Below the pieces are notes generated by a model. That model was not told where the DNA came from and made no database searches. It worked only from the letters and a program-made list of their open reading frames with translations. A stretch of DNA of 64,000 bases from Sphingobium sp. (lineage in GTDB: Bacteria; Pseudomonadota; Alphaproteobacteria; Sphingomonadales; Sphingomonadaceae). This document shows, piece by piece, positions 41,072-48,863 of this stretch. The DNA lies in contig JALCRK010000010.1 in NCBI GenBank assembly GCA_022652485.1, positions 1-64,000 on the forward strand. The letters run 5' to 3'. Positions within the stretch are counted from its first letter, which is position 1; each line of letters begins with the position of its first letter. The position numbers were made by a program, and so were the translations under genes.

Positions 41072-42315
41072 TCGGCCGGCTGGGTTTCCTCACCGGCATC
41101 GCGCTGCGGCATCTCTCGAAGCGGCGGCGGCAGACTTTGGTGGCGGTGAGCGGGGTCGCTGTCGGCGTCGGGTTCTTCCTTGCCGTCTCGGCGATGATGA
41201 TCGGCAGCCAGACCGACTTCGTGCGCCAGCTCATCGACGTTGCGCCGCATATCATCGTCTCCGACGAGGTGCGCAGCCCGACGCCGCAACCCGGCACGCG
41301 CGTTTATGCCAACGGCGCGGTGCAGCTCCACGGCTACAAGGTGAGGACCGAGGCGCGCGGCATCAAGGACTGGCAGGCGGTGCTCGCGGCGGCGAATGCG
41401 GTGCCAGGCGCGGTCGCCTCGCCCAGCCTCACCGGGGGCGTGACGCTGCGCTTGGGCGGGCATGACGAGGCGCTCGCCATCGTCGGCGTCGATCCGGAAA
41501 TCGAGAGCAGGGTCAGCGACATAGAGGACAAGCTCCGCGCCGGGAACCTGCGCGATCTGGAGACGGTGCAGGGCGGCATCATCATCGGCGAGGAAATGGC
41601 GCAGCGGCTGGGCATCGGCATGGGCGACATCGTTGCCGCGACCTCCGCCTCGCGGTCGCGGTCGATGCGGGTCGTCGGGCTGTTCAAGCGGGGCAATTCG
41701 CAGCTCGGCTCGTCATCGGGCTATGTACTGCTGCGCGAGGCGCAATCGATGCTGGGGCGGCCGTTCGTCATCAACCGCATCGGGCTTCGTATCCCCGATC
41801 CCTATCAGGCGGAGGATGTCGCCGCGCGGCTGGAGCAACGCTTCGGCTACAAGGCGGAAAGCTGGCAGGAGCGCTCGGCGGATTTCCTCTCGCTGCTCGT
41901 GACCCGCAATGTCATCATGTATTCGGTCGTTTCGGCGATCCTGCTGGTGGCGAGCTTCGGCATCTATACCGTCGTCTCCAACAGCGTGGCGGACAAGCGC
42001 CGCGACATCGCGATCCTGCGTTCGATCGGCTTTTCGGAGGGCGACCTCCAGTTCATCTTCGTGACGGAAGGGCTGATGCTGGCGGTGATCGGCGTCTTTT
42101 GCGGCTGGGCGCTGGGCTATGGCCTGATGGAAATCCTCGGCTCATTGAATTTCCCGATCGCGGGCGAAAACCAGCATGTGCCACTGGATCGCTCGCCGCG
42201 CCAATATGCGGTTGCGGCGGCGGCATCGCTGTTCGCGGGCGCGATTGCGGCCTGGCTCCCGGCGCGCAAGGCATCGCGCGTCGATCCGGTCGATATCTTG
42301 CGGGGCGCGGTATGA
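41068..42315 (+). CDS. ABC transporter permease, MacB/FtsX type
   Basis: The 415-residue permease has one N-terminal helix (TLVAVSGVAVGVGFFLAVSA), a large periplasmic MacB core domain (about residues 45-280), then three C-terminal helices (VVSAILLVASFGIYTVVSNS, MLAVIGVFCGWALGYGL, AAASLFAGAIAAWLPARKAS). The motif DKRRDIAILRSIGFSEGDLQ is characteristic of MacB/LolC-type mechanotransmission permeases. It overlaps the adaptor and ATPase genes by four bases each. Lipoprotein release (LolCE-like) is less likely because of the cognate adaptor. Confidence 0.93.
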   Translation: MIGRLGFLTGIALRHLSKRRRQTLVAVSGVAVGVGFFLAVSAMMIGSQTDFVRQLIDVAPHIIVSDEVRSPTPQPGTRVYANGAVQLHGYKVRTEARGIKDWQAVLAAANAVPGAVASPSLTGGVTLRLGGHDEALAIVGVDPEIESRVSDIEDKLRAGNLRDLETVQGGIIIGEEMAQRLGIGMGDIVAATSASRSRSMRVVGLFKRGNSQLGSSSGYVLLREAQSMLGRPFVINRIGLRIPDPYQAEDVAARLEQRFGYKAESWQERSADFLSLLVTRNVIMYSVVSAILLVASFGIYTVVSNSVADKRRDIAILRSIGFSEGDLQFIFVTEGLMLAVIGVFCGWALGYGLMEILGSLNFPIAGENQHVPLDRSPRQYAVAAAASLFAGAIAAWLPARKASRVDPVDILRGAV

Positions 42316-43022
42316 GCGCGCTGCTGGAGGCGCGGGGGCTGGGGCGGGTGCTGCCGGGAGATCCGCCGGTGACTTTGGTGCGCGAGGCGAACCTCGTGAT
42401 CGAGCCGGGCAGCTTCACCACCATCGTCGGGCCATCGGGCTGCGGCAAATCCTCGCTGCTCTATCTCCTGAGCCTGATCGACCGCCCCACCTCCGGCGAG
42501 CTGCTGCTCGAAGGGCGGGAGGTGAGCAGGCTGAGCGGCGACGAGCGTGCGCAGATCCGCCTAATGAAATTCGGCTTCGTGTTCCAGTTCCACTTCCTGC
42601 TGCCGGAATTCACGGCTTTGGAAAATGTGCTGATCCCGATCCGGCGGCTGGGGAGCCTCGGCGAGGTCGAGGCGCGGGAGCGGGCGATGCACCTGCTCGA
42701 CCGGGTGGGGCTGGCGGAAAAGCATGGAAAGACGCCGGACCGGCTCTCGGGCGGCGAGCGTCAGCGAGTTGCCATTGCCCGCGCGCTTGCCAACGATCCG
42801 GTGTTGATCCTTGGCGATGAGCCGACCGGCAATCTCGACAGCCAGAACAGCGCGCGCGTGGTCGAGGATTTACGCCACCTGGCACATGAGGAAGGCCGCG
42901 CCGTGGTGTGCGTGACGCACGATCCTGGCATCGCCGAGCTGGCGGATGTGCGGGTCGATATGCTGGACGGACGGATTGAGAATATTCTCGATCGGCGGGG
43001 TGGGGCGGCGGCGGCTCCTTGA
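42312..43022 (+). CDS. ABC transporter ATP-binding protein (LolD/MacB-like)
   Basis: The 236-residue ATPase has Walker A IVGPSGCGKSSLLYLLSLID, a Q-loop region FGFVFQFHFLLPEFTALENV, the ABC signature LSGGERQRVAIARALANDPV, Walker B LILGDEPTGNLDSQNS and H-loop VCVTHDPGIAELADV. It starts within the permease stop (ATGA). It is the third gene of the adaptor-permease-ATPase operon and is followed by a palindromic repeat. Confidence 0.94.
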   Translation: MSALLEARGLGRVLPGDPPVTLVREANLVIEPGSFTTIVGPSGCGKSSLLYLLSLIDRPTSGELLLEGREVSRLSGDERAQIRLMKFGFVFQFHFLLPEFTALENVLIPIRRLGSLGEVEARERAMHLLDRVGLAEKHGKTPDRLSGGERQRVAIARALANDPVLILGDEPTGNLDSQNSARVVEDLRHLAHEEGRAVVCVTHDPGIAELADVRVDMLDGRIENILDRRGGAAAAP

Positions 43023-43027
43023 GACCG

Positions 43028-43122
43028 CCGTCATTCCCGCGAACGCGGGAAACGCAGTTTACCGCATGTAATCCAGAGGCGAGGTCACTTCAGCTGGATC
43101 CCCGCTTTCGCGGGGATGACGG
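43028..43122. repeat. Double-hairpin CGTCA/TGACG palindromic repeat
   Basis: The left hairpin is CCGTCATTCCCGCG-AA-CGCGGGA and the right one CTGGATCCCCGCTTTCGCGG followed by GGATGACGG. It lies between the convergent ABC-ATPase and diguanylate cyclase genes. The outer ends CCGTCAT and ATGACGG are inverted, as in the copies at 28582 and 58156. Confidence 0.85.
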
Positions 43123-43149
43123 ATATAATGGGGAGTCAGATCTCGTGTC

Positions 43150-44298
43150 TCAGTCGATCTGGTTGGTGCCCTTGGCCATATAGACGCGGTTGCGGCCATG
43201 TTCCTTGGCGAGGTAGAGCGCCTGATCCGCCGCCTTCAGCGCATCGCGCGGATCGGGATAGGCGAAGGCGTCCGCGACGCCACCCGAGAAGCTGACCTGA
43301 TTCATGCGCTCGCCGGAGTTGCGGTCGACCAGATTGCGCGAGGCGAGGTCGGCGCGGGTCTGATCGACGATCTCGCAGGCCTCGCTCGCGGTCTTGCCGC
43401 GGAACACCATCACGAATTCCTCGCCGCCGTGGCGCGCGACATGGCATTTCTCGCCCGATATCTTCGCGAGCAGCGAACCGACGAACTTCAGCACGCGGTC
43501 GCCGGTGTCGTGGCCGTGGGTGTCGTTGATCTTCTTGAAATGGTCGATGTCGCAGAAGGCGACGCTGAGCGATTCGCCATTGGCCTGCGCCAGCGCGACC
43601 TCTTCCTTCAAGCGTGCCTCGAACGCGCGGCGATTGGGCAGGCCGGTCAGGTGGTCCTGCTCCGCCGCCTTGCGCGCCTGCTCCAGATTCTGCTGCAGGG
43701 CGCGGGTCTTCTTCTGGCTCTCGCGCATCTCCGCCTCGATCTGGCGGGACTTCTCGACCATCGAGCGGGTGAGGCCGATGAGCGCGGACACCACCTGATC
43801 CGGCGCGGCATTGCCGCCCATATCCTTCACCTTGGCCTGCAACGCCTCGCCATAATCGCTGGCGGATGCGCTGGACTCGGAGGCAAGGTTACTGAATTTG
43901 CTGAGATTTTCTTCAACCGTGGAGAGCATCTGGCCGAGGCCTTCGGCGGTCATCTCGCCAGCATGGCGCTCCGCCACGATCTGCTCGACCACACCGTTGG
44001 TGAGCTGCCCCTTCTCGGACAGGATCGCGCGCACGGCTTTCTCGATCTGGTGATCGTTGCCGGTCAGATAATCGAGCGCGAGTCCGAAATTGACCACGGT
44101 CAGGTCAAGATCATGCGCGAACAGGAAGGAGCCGATGTCGTTATACAGCTCGCGGCGGCGGTCAACCTCGCGCGAGGAACCGTTGCGGCTCGCCTCACGC
44201 TGGCCGGAAGCGGCGGAAATCTGCGCCTCTTCTTCCGGGGTTGAAATTCCCTTTGCCCACCGCGCGATGCGTGTGGTCAATCCGGTCTGTGCATTCAT
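43150..44298 (-). CDS. GGDEF-domain diguanylate cyclase
   Basis: The 382-residue cytoplasmic protein makes cyclic di-GMP. From the ATG at 44296-44298 (complement) it has a helical N-terminal sensory region (about 1-210, with TVEENLSKFSNLASESSASA) and a coiled linker (REKTRALQQNLEQARKAAEQ-like, SQKKTRALQQNLEQARKAAE). The GGDEF domain follows: DHLTGLPNRRAFEARLKEE, then the active-site loop ARHGGEEFVMVFRGKT. The A-site reads GGEEF, which is catalytically competent. No membrane segment or other known sensor domain is visible. Gene stands alone. Confidence 0.93.
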   Translation of the reverse strand: MNAQTGLTTRIARWAKGISTPEEEAQISAASGQREASRNGSSREVDRRRELYNDIGSFLFAHDLDLTVVNFGLALDYLTGNDHQIEKAVRAILSEKGQLTNGVVEQIVAERHAGEMTAEGLGQMLSTVEENLSKFSNLASESSASASDYGEALQAKVKDMGGNAAPDQVVSALIGLTRSMVEKSRQIEAEMRESQKKTRALQQNLEQARKAAEQDHLTGLPNRRAFEARLKEEVALAQANGESLSVAFCDIDHFKKINDTHGHDTGDRVLKFVGSLLAKISGEKCHVARHGGEEFVMVFRGKTASEACEIVDQTRADLASRNLVDRNSGERMNQVSFSGGVADAFAYPDPRDALKAADQALYLAKEHGRNRVYMAKGTNQID

Positions 44299-44423
44299 CT
44301 TAGGTGCCCATCTGTATCTATCCCGTTCATATGCGGGTATGTGCGGCAATGTATCCGCCAGAAGGCAAAATTTCGGTTAATTTTGGCGCAATTCGACCTG
44401 TTCTGTGCCGATTTTCCGTACTT

Positions 44424-45299
44424 TCACAACTTGTGGCCGACCAGCCAGTCATGGAAAATCTTGACCGCGCGGTTCTGCAAGGCGCGCGGGCGGCAGACGA
44501 AATAATAGCGATATGGACTTTCGACATTGAAATCCAAGAGCTTTTCCAGCCGGGCATCATGCGCGAGATCGAAATGGCTCGCGAGCATGATCGCGATACC
44601 AAGCCCGTGTCCGGCGGCTTCGAGCATCAGCGGCCCGGAATCATAACTGTCGATTCCTGCTGGCTCCAGCTCCGGGCAATGCAGCGCCTTTTTCCAGTCC
44701 TCGAAGATGCTCGGCATGTCGCGATGGATGAGAAGCGTGTGATTCGCGAGGTCTTCCGGCACCTTGACCGGCTTCTCGCGCAGCAGCTCGCGGCTGCCGA
44801 ACAGGTGGACATATTCCTGCCCCAGATCGACGACGTGCGGCGAGGGATCGGGATCACGCGCGAGGACGATCGCCGCGTCTATGCCCTCGCCAAGGCGCGG
44901 AATGGCATGTGGCGTCGTCTCGATATCGATATGCAGCTGGGCGTAGGCCTGGCGCAACTCGCCCAGCATTGGCAATAATCGCTGCGATGCAAAAAGGGGC
45001 ATGACGCCGAGGCGGAGGCGCAACTGGTTGCCGCCGCTGATCAGCTTGTCCATCGATACCGCGATCGAATCCAGCGCGGGGGCGATGTCGTTGAGCAGGG
45101 CGGTGCCATCGTCATTGATTTCGAGCGCCTGGTGCTTGCGCTCGAACAAGGGGCGGCCGACATAGCGCTCCAACGCCTGAATTCTGCGGCTTAGCGCGGG
45201 TGTGGAGAGCGCAAGCTCCTCCGCGGCCGCCTTGACGGACCCCAGTCGCGCGACCTGAATGAAGGCTTCCAATGCCGTCAAAGGGGGTAATCGCCGCAT
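44424..45299 (-). CDS. LysR-family transcriptional regulator (GcvA-like)
   Basis: The 291-residue regulator has an N-terminal winged helix-turn-helix (LTALEAFIQVARLGSVKAAA, then LSTPALSRRIQALERYVGRP) and a C-terminal periplasmic-binding-like effector domain (LRLRLGVMPLFASQRLLPML and AIVLARDPDPSPHVVDLGQE). The N-terminal RRLPPLTALEAF resembles the GcvA/AmpR subgroup. LysR regulators often control a divergent gene, but here the divergent side is a roughly 350-base stretch with a candidate sRNA and then a methyltransferase gene. The ligand is unknown. Confidence 0.92.
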   Translation of the reverse strand: MRRLPPLTALEAFIQVARLGSVKAAAEELALSTPALSRRIQALERYVGRPLFERKHQALEINDDGTALLNDIAPALDSIAVSMDKLISGGNQLRLRLGVMPLFASQRLLPMLGELRQAYAQLHIDIETTPHAIPRLGEGIDAAIVLARDPDPSPHVVDLGQEYVHLFGSRELLREKPVKVPEDLANHTLLIHRDMPSIFEDWKKALHCPELEPAGIDSYDSGPLMLEAAGHGLGIAIMLASHFDLAHDARLEKLLDFNVESPYRYYFVCRPRALQNRAVKIFHDWLVGHKL

Positions 45300-45469
45300 T
45301 CATCCTCGTGTGTTTTGTGTCTGTTTGATGTCGAACATGCCTGAAATCTCGGCCTGCGACAACCCAAGATACCTTGGGGAGCGTGAAAACAAGCTAGCAG
45401 CGGCCCATGCAATTTTTGCAATCATGGCATCGATTTTCGCACTTGCAATATTTTTGTTGCGAGTGCACA

Positions 45470-45537
45470 AAGAACCTGCCTTTCAGGCATCCTCTCCTAA
45501 AACTTTCACGGGTCAGCTTCGGCTGGCCCTTTTTTTG
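45470..45537 (+). ncRNA. Candidate small RNA with anti-Shine-Dalgarno motif
   Basis: The sequence carries a hairpin TGCCT-TTC-AGGCA (45477-45489), an unpaired CCTCTCCT (45491-45498) complementary to ribosome-binding sites, and a terminator with TTCG loop and T7 (45510-45536). No protein gene on this strand ends upstream, so the terminator needs another transcript. The 5' end is not determined and may be further left. Alphaproteobacteria have several sRNAs with CUCCU loops; homology is not shown. Confidence 0.35.
45510..45536 (+). terminator. Rho-independent terminator without an upstream gene
   Basis: GGGTCAGC pairs with GCTGGCCC (one G-T pair) around TTCG and is followed by seven T residues. 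It stands about 110 bases before the methyltransferase start, on the same strand, so it may also act as an attenuator for that gene. Confidence 0.85.
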
Positions 45538-45645
45538 TCTGTCGCGGCGCGCTTTTTCATTTCGGGAAGGATGCGGGCGCGTTAAAGCGGACGCGTGCGA
45601 GGGCGCGCGGCGCGCCGGCGCGCCGAAGAGGATAAGCGTCTTTCC

Positions 45646-46290
45646 ATGCACAGCGTTCGCGACAAGCTGAAATTCTTCTCCCAGTTCCTGCGCAACCCGA
45701 AAATGATCGGCTCGGTGATCCCCACCTCCGACAGCGCGATCGCGACGATGCTCTCCCGAGTCGACTGGGCGCAAACCCGGCTGTTCGTGGAATATGGCCC
45801 CGGCATGGGCACCTTCACCCGCCCGATTCTCGCGCAGCTGCGCGCCGATGCGCGGCTGGTGGTGATCGACACCTGCCCGAGCTTCGTCGCGCACCTCCGG
45901 GCCTCGATCGACGATCCGCGCCTGCGGGTGGTGCATGGCTCGGCGGCGGATGTGGAGACGATCCTCGGTACGCGGACCGGCGGCGACCGGGCGGATTATG
46001 TCCTCTCCGGCCTGCCGCTCTCGACCCTGCCCGCCGGTGTCGCGGAGCAGATCGCGGAGAGCACGGCGCGGGCGCTGCGCCCCGGCGGATCGTTCCTCAT
46101 CTATCAATATTCGCGCTGGTTCCTGCGTCTGCTCGATCCCTGGTTCGCGCGGGTCGATCACCGCTGGGTGTGGCCCAATATCCCGCCCTGCGTCATCGCC
46201 GAGGCGCGGACGGAGGAGGACGCGCTAGCGGGGGAAGTTCAGGCGGCGGGTAACCTTGTAATCGAGCACCCCGACAAGAAAGTAGCTTAG
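45646..46290 (+). CDS. Class I SAM methyltransferase, phospholipid N-methyltransferase-like
   Basis: The 214-residue protein from ATG 45646 begins MHSVRDKLKFFSQFLRNPKM, typical of the PmtA-type phospholipid methyltransferases, which have an amphipathic N-terminal helix for membrane binding. The SAM-binding motif I is LFVEYGPGMGTFTRPILAQL, motif II VVIDTCPSFVAHLRASI, and VLSGLPLSTLP is the post-motif. The family methylates phosphatidylethanolamine, but rRNA-dimethylase-like relatives have similar motifs. Its 3' end overlaps the convergent phospholipase D-like gene by 66 bases (46225-46290), and both products are lipid-related. Confidence 0.82.
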   Translation: MHSVRDKLKFFSQFLRNPKMIGSVIPTSDSAIATMLSRVDWAQTRLFVEYGPGMGTFTRPILAQLRADARLVVIDTCPSFVAHLRASIDDPRLRVVHGSAADVETILGTRTGGDRADYVLSGLPLSTLPAGVAEQIAESTARALRPGGSFLIYQYSRWFLRLLDPWFARVDHRWVWPNIPPCVIAEARTEEDALAGEVQAAGNLVIEHPDKKVA

Positions 46291-47400
46291 CCAGCCCTTG
46301 AGCAGCCGGAACGGCGTGCGCCGCGCGCGGTGCACCTCCTTGGTGATCCGCTCGCTGTCATCGACGCGCTCGTCCACGAAGCGGCGGATCATGTCGGCAA
46401 AGGCCGCGTCCTCGATCCGCAGCATGATCTCGAGGTTGAGGAACAGGCTGCGCATGTCGAAATTGGCGGAGCCGATATAAACCGCGTCATCGATCACCAG
46501 CAGCTTCATATGGAGGCGGCAGGGCTGATATTCGTAGATTTCGGTTCCGGCGCGCAACAGCGGGCCATAGAGCAGCCGCGCCGCCGCGATCGTGGTGCCG
46601 CTATCGGACTTGGAGGCGAGCACGAGCCGCACCATCCCGCGCCGGGCCACGCGCTTCAGCCGCGCCAACATGGAGTTGCCGGGGGTGAAATAGGCGGCGA
46701 TCAGATCGACATGGTTCGCGGTTTCGAGGTCCGCGCGCACGGTGCGCGCCCACGGGCTGAGGCGGTAGGTCGGCCCGCCGACCAGCCAGCGATAGACGCC
46801 GCGCCCGTCGTGCCACGCCATCACCATCGCACGGAGCAGGCGGAAGCTCTGGCGCGTGCTCGATACCCATTGCCACAGCAGCCTGTACCAGCGCGCCAGG
46901 GTCTCCACCTCCGGGCCTTCGATCATCAGGCCCATGTCGTGCCAGCAATTGTCCTGCGGTGTGCCGAAATAGGCGTCCCCCACGTTGAAGCCGCCAATGA
47001 GTGCGCGCCTGCCATCCGCTATGGCCATTTTCTGGTGGTTGCGGATCAGGAAGCGGGTGGACCAGCTCGCGCCGAACCAGCCGATCCGCCCGCCCGCGCG
47101 CACGAGGCTGTCGAAGAAGCCGCGGTTTACCTCCATGCTGCCGAAGCGGTCGACCATCAGCGTCACCGCAACGCCGCGCCGCGCCGCGCGGATGAGATGC
47201 GCCAGCACCCTGCGCCCGCTGCCATCGGACAGGAACATATAATAAAACAGCTCAAGGCTGGTCTGCGCGCCGTCGATCAGTTCGATCAGCAGTTCCAGCA
47301 ATCCGGGGCCGTCACCGCGCACATGCAGCCGGTTTCCGCCAGTCTCATAATCGACGCGGAACGGACGATCACGGCCCTCGGGTGGCGCATCCTCCTGCAT
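46225..47400 (-). CDS. Phospholipase D-like / cardiolipin synthase
   Basis: The 391-residue protein (start at the ATG 47398-47400, complement, with GAGGA upstream; ATGs at 47436 and 47445 are alternatives) has two HKD motifs. The first is [20 protein letters not shown] and the second [20 protein letters not shown]. It resembles ClsB/ClsC-type cardiolipin synthases, which join phosphatidyl groups at the inner membrane. [20 protein letters not shown] matches the first core helix and strand. It converges with the methyltransferase gene and overlaps it by 66 bases. Substrate is inferred. Confidence 0.87.
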   Translation of the reverse strand: MQEDAPPEGRDRPFRVDYETGGNRLHVRGDGPGLLELLIELIDGAQTSLELFYYMFLSDGSGRRVLAHLIRAARRGVAVTLMVDRFGSMEVNRGFFDSLVRAGGRIGWFGASWSTRFLIRNHQKMAIADGRRALIGGFNVGDAYFGTPQDNCWHDMGLMIEGPEVETLARWYRLLWQWVSSTRQSFRLLRAMVMAWHDGRGVYRWLVGGPTYRLSPWARTVRADLETANHVDLIAAYFTPGNSMLARLKRVARRGMVRLVLASKSDSGTTIAAARLLYGPLLRAGTEIYEYQPCRLHMKLLVIDDAVYIGSANFDMRSLFLNLEIMLRIEDAAFADMIRRFVDERVDDSERITKEVHRARRTPFRLLKGWLSYFLVGVLDYKVTRRLNFPR

Positions 47401-47565
47401 GGATTCCTCATGCACGAGCGGGCGCCTTTGTGCCATAGTCTTCATCAGTTCGGAAAATGCGCGGAGCCGACTATGGTTCCCGCCCGGCCGCACGCGAAAA
47501 TATTGACTCCGCCGCCCGGCATTGCTAGGGACCGCGCTCGTTTTTCCCAAGTTTCAGGAGGCCCG

Positions 47566-47907
47566 ATGGCCCGCGTTACCGTCGAAGATTGCGTCGACAA
47601 GGTTCCCAACCGTTTTGACCTGGTGCTGCTGGCCGCGCAACGCGCGCGCGAGATTTCCGGTGGTGCGGAGCTGACCGTGGACCGCGACCGGGATAAAAAC
47701 CCCGTCGTCGCGCTGCGCGAGATCGCGGACGAGACCATTTTGCCCGAGGATCTGCATGATGCGCTGATCGGCGATCTGCAGAAGGTCCGCATCGACGACG
47801 ACGACATGCCGGACGAGATCGGCAACATCGCGCAGTCGGCCGAAGCGCTGCGGCTTACCGCCGCCGCTCCGCCGCGCAACCAGAATCTCGGTGGCGACTA
47901 CGATTAA
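47566..47907 (+). CDS. rpoZ: RNA polymerase omega subunit
   Basis: Omega helps assemble the beta-prime subunit. The 113-residue protein starts at ATG 47566 after CAGGAGG and reads [20 protein letters not shown], the highly conserved N-terminus, followed by [20 protein letters not shown]. The C-terminal tail is acidic and longer than in E. coli, as in other alphaproteobacteria. A hairpin terminator follows 38 bases after the stop. No spoT or gmk neighbour is present, unlike the enterobacterial order. Confidence 0.95.
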   Translation: MARVTVEDCVDKVPNRFDLVLLAAQRAREISGGAELTVDRDRDKNPVVALREIADETILPEDLHDALIGDLQKVRIDDDDMPDEIGNIAQSAEALRLTAAAPPRNQNLGGDYD

Positions 47908-47944
47908 AAAATAACGCCATCGCGAGACCCCATACAGGAGGGGG

Positions 47945-47981
47945 AAAAGGCCCGGCCGCTTGAAAGAGCGCTGGGCCTTTT
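47945..47981. terminator. Hairpin terminator after rpoZ
   Basis: AAAAGGCCC (47945-47953) pairs with GGGCCTTTT (47973-47981), with an inner CGCT/AGCG stem. The T4 run on both strands makes it potentially bidirectional. It ends rpoZ transcription before the 26-aa peptide gene. Confidence 0.75.
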
Positions 47982-48070
47982 GCTTGGCCCGAGGAGACCG
48001 GGCGCGGCGGGAACATGGAACCAAGGTTGCGGCTGAACGCTCTTGTCCCTTAAACCACGGGAGAAGAGAT

Positions 48071-48151
48071 ATGGGAAAAGGACTGCTGCTCTGGCTGATC
48101 GGAATCCCGATCCCGATCATCATCCTTTTGTATTTATTTGTGTTTCGGTGA
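48071..48151 (+). CDS. 26-residue hydrophobic membrane peptide
   Basis: ATG 48071 follows GGGAGAAGAGAT and encodes MGKGLLLWLIGIPIPIIILL plus YLFVFR, a single membrane helix with charged ends. Peptides of this very form (short, GxLLWLxGIPxPxIILL) are familiar to me from many proteobacterial genomes, usually annotated as hypothetical. Its last 18 bases overlap the 3' end of the convergent membrane gene at 48134. It is too short for gene finders that use a length cutoff. Function unknown. Confidence 0.6.
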   Translation: MGKGLLLWLIGIPIPIIILLYLFVFR

Positions 48152-48853
48152 GGGAGGAATAAGCGGCGCAACGAAGTAGAGCAGCATCCAAATCCAGAGG
48201 ATCATTACAAAGCGTCCATCTGGCGGACGATTGTAAAACTGCTCTGCTTCCGCTCGCATTTTCTGTCGATCGACAAGCACTGTGTTACCGGCTTTGGCCT
48301 CATAAACCATCACGTAGCTGATTGCGGCCTTATGGTTAGGTCCGTGGAGTACTGAAATCTTGGTTGACTTGCTGTTCCAAGCGTCTTGTGAAAAACATTG
48401 GCAGAAATCTGGACTCCGATATTCCGGCCTTAAAAAGGGACATTGCAGTCTTACACTTTTACCGTCTGACATATGCAGAGAGCAGCGCTTTCCGAACCTG
48501 CTTAGCGTTCCGGAAGAGAGATTGAGAGGCTGCTCTTCTTTATAGGTTTCCCGATGACCAGATTCATACAGAACCAGACTGCGCCAGTAGTGAACCGCAA
48601 CAGCTACACAGCCTATGCCAAGCGCAGAAATAAGAAGGAGTAATGCGGCTGCTCCCTTGGAGATGTCCTTCAATTCGGACGGCATGAATACGCCATACTG
48701 AAGATGACGGCTAAGGCGTGGCGATGCTCTCGTTGCCCATATGAGCAGACCGAATGTTGTGCACCACGCAGCAAGTCCCATCCACCAAGTGTCAGCGACT
48801 AAACAGATTAGACCGGCGACCGCGACGATAAAGAAACGAAGGCTGGTCAGCAT
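48134..48853 (-). CDS. Uncharacterised A/T-rich membrane protein
   Basis: The 239-residue protein from the ATG at 48851-48853 (complement; a TTG at 48874 is an alternative that would overlap purA) has two N-terminal helices (RFFIVAVAGLICLVADTWWM, WCTTFGLLIWATR), a third (AAALLLLISALGIGCVAVAV) and a C-terminal one (FVMILWIWMLLYFVAPLIPP). A soluble domain of about 120 residues, with cysteines in QCPFLRPEYRSPDFCQCFSQ, lies between the third and fourth helices. Domain layout resembles DUF3592-like membrane proteins, but I am not certain. It is clearly A/T-richer than purA beside it, which suggests acquisition. Confidence 0.72.
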   Translation of the reverse strand: MLTSLRFFIVAVAGLICLVADTWWMGLAAWCTTFGLLIWATRASPRLSRHLQYGVFMPSELKDISKGAAALLLLISALGIGCVAVAVHYWRSLVLYESGHRETYKEEQPLNLSSGTLSRFGKRCSLHMSDGKSVRLQCPFLRPEYRSPDFCQCFSQDAWNSKSTKISVLHGPNHKAAISYVMVYEAKAGNTVLVDRQKMRAEAEQFYNRPPDGRFVMILWIWMLLYFVAPLIPPSPKHK

Positions 48854-48863
48854 TCGTCCGCTT

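Larger units (their letters stand above)
45300..45645. other. Long intergenic region, A/T-richer, with a plus-strand terminator
   Basis: Between the LysR gene and the methyltransferase gene there are 346 bases. A plus-strand ORF crosses it (45259-45585) but has no ribosome-binding site and begins inside lysR, so I do not call it. The right part holds a small hairpin, a CCTCTCCT stretch and a strong terminator (see the ncRNA entry). Promoters for the LysR and methyltransferase genes probably lie here, but I see no convincing sigma-70 boxes. Confidence 0.6.

Noticed and set aside
42312..43022. Cell-division ATPase FtsE
   Set aside because: The permease beside it has a MacB-type periplasmic domain and there is an adaptor, so a MacAB-like exporter fits better.
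45259..45585. 108-residue ORF across the intergenic region and the 5' end of the LysR gene
   Set aside because: It starts inside lysR on the opposite strand, lacks a ribosome-binding site, has no family match and overlaps the terminator.
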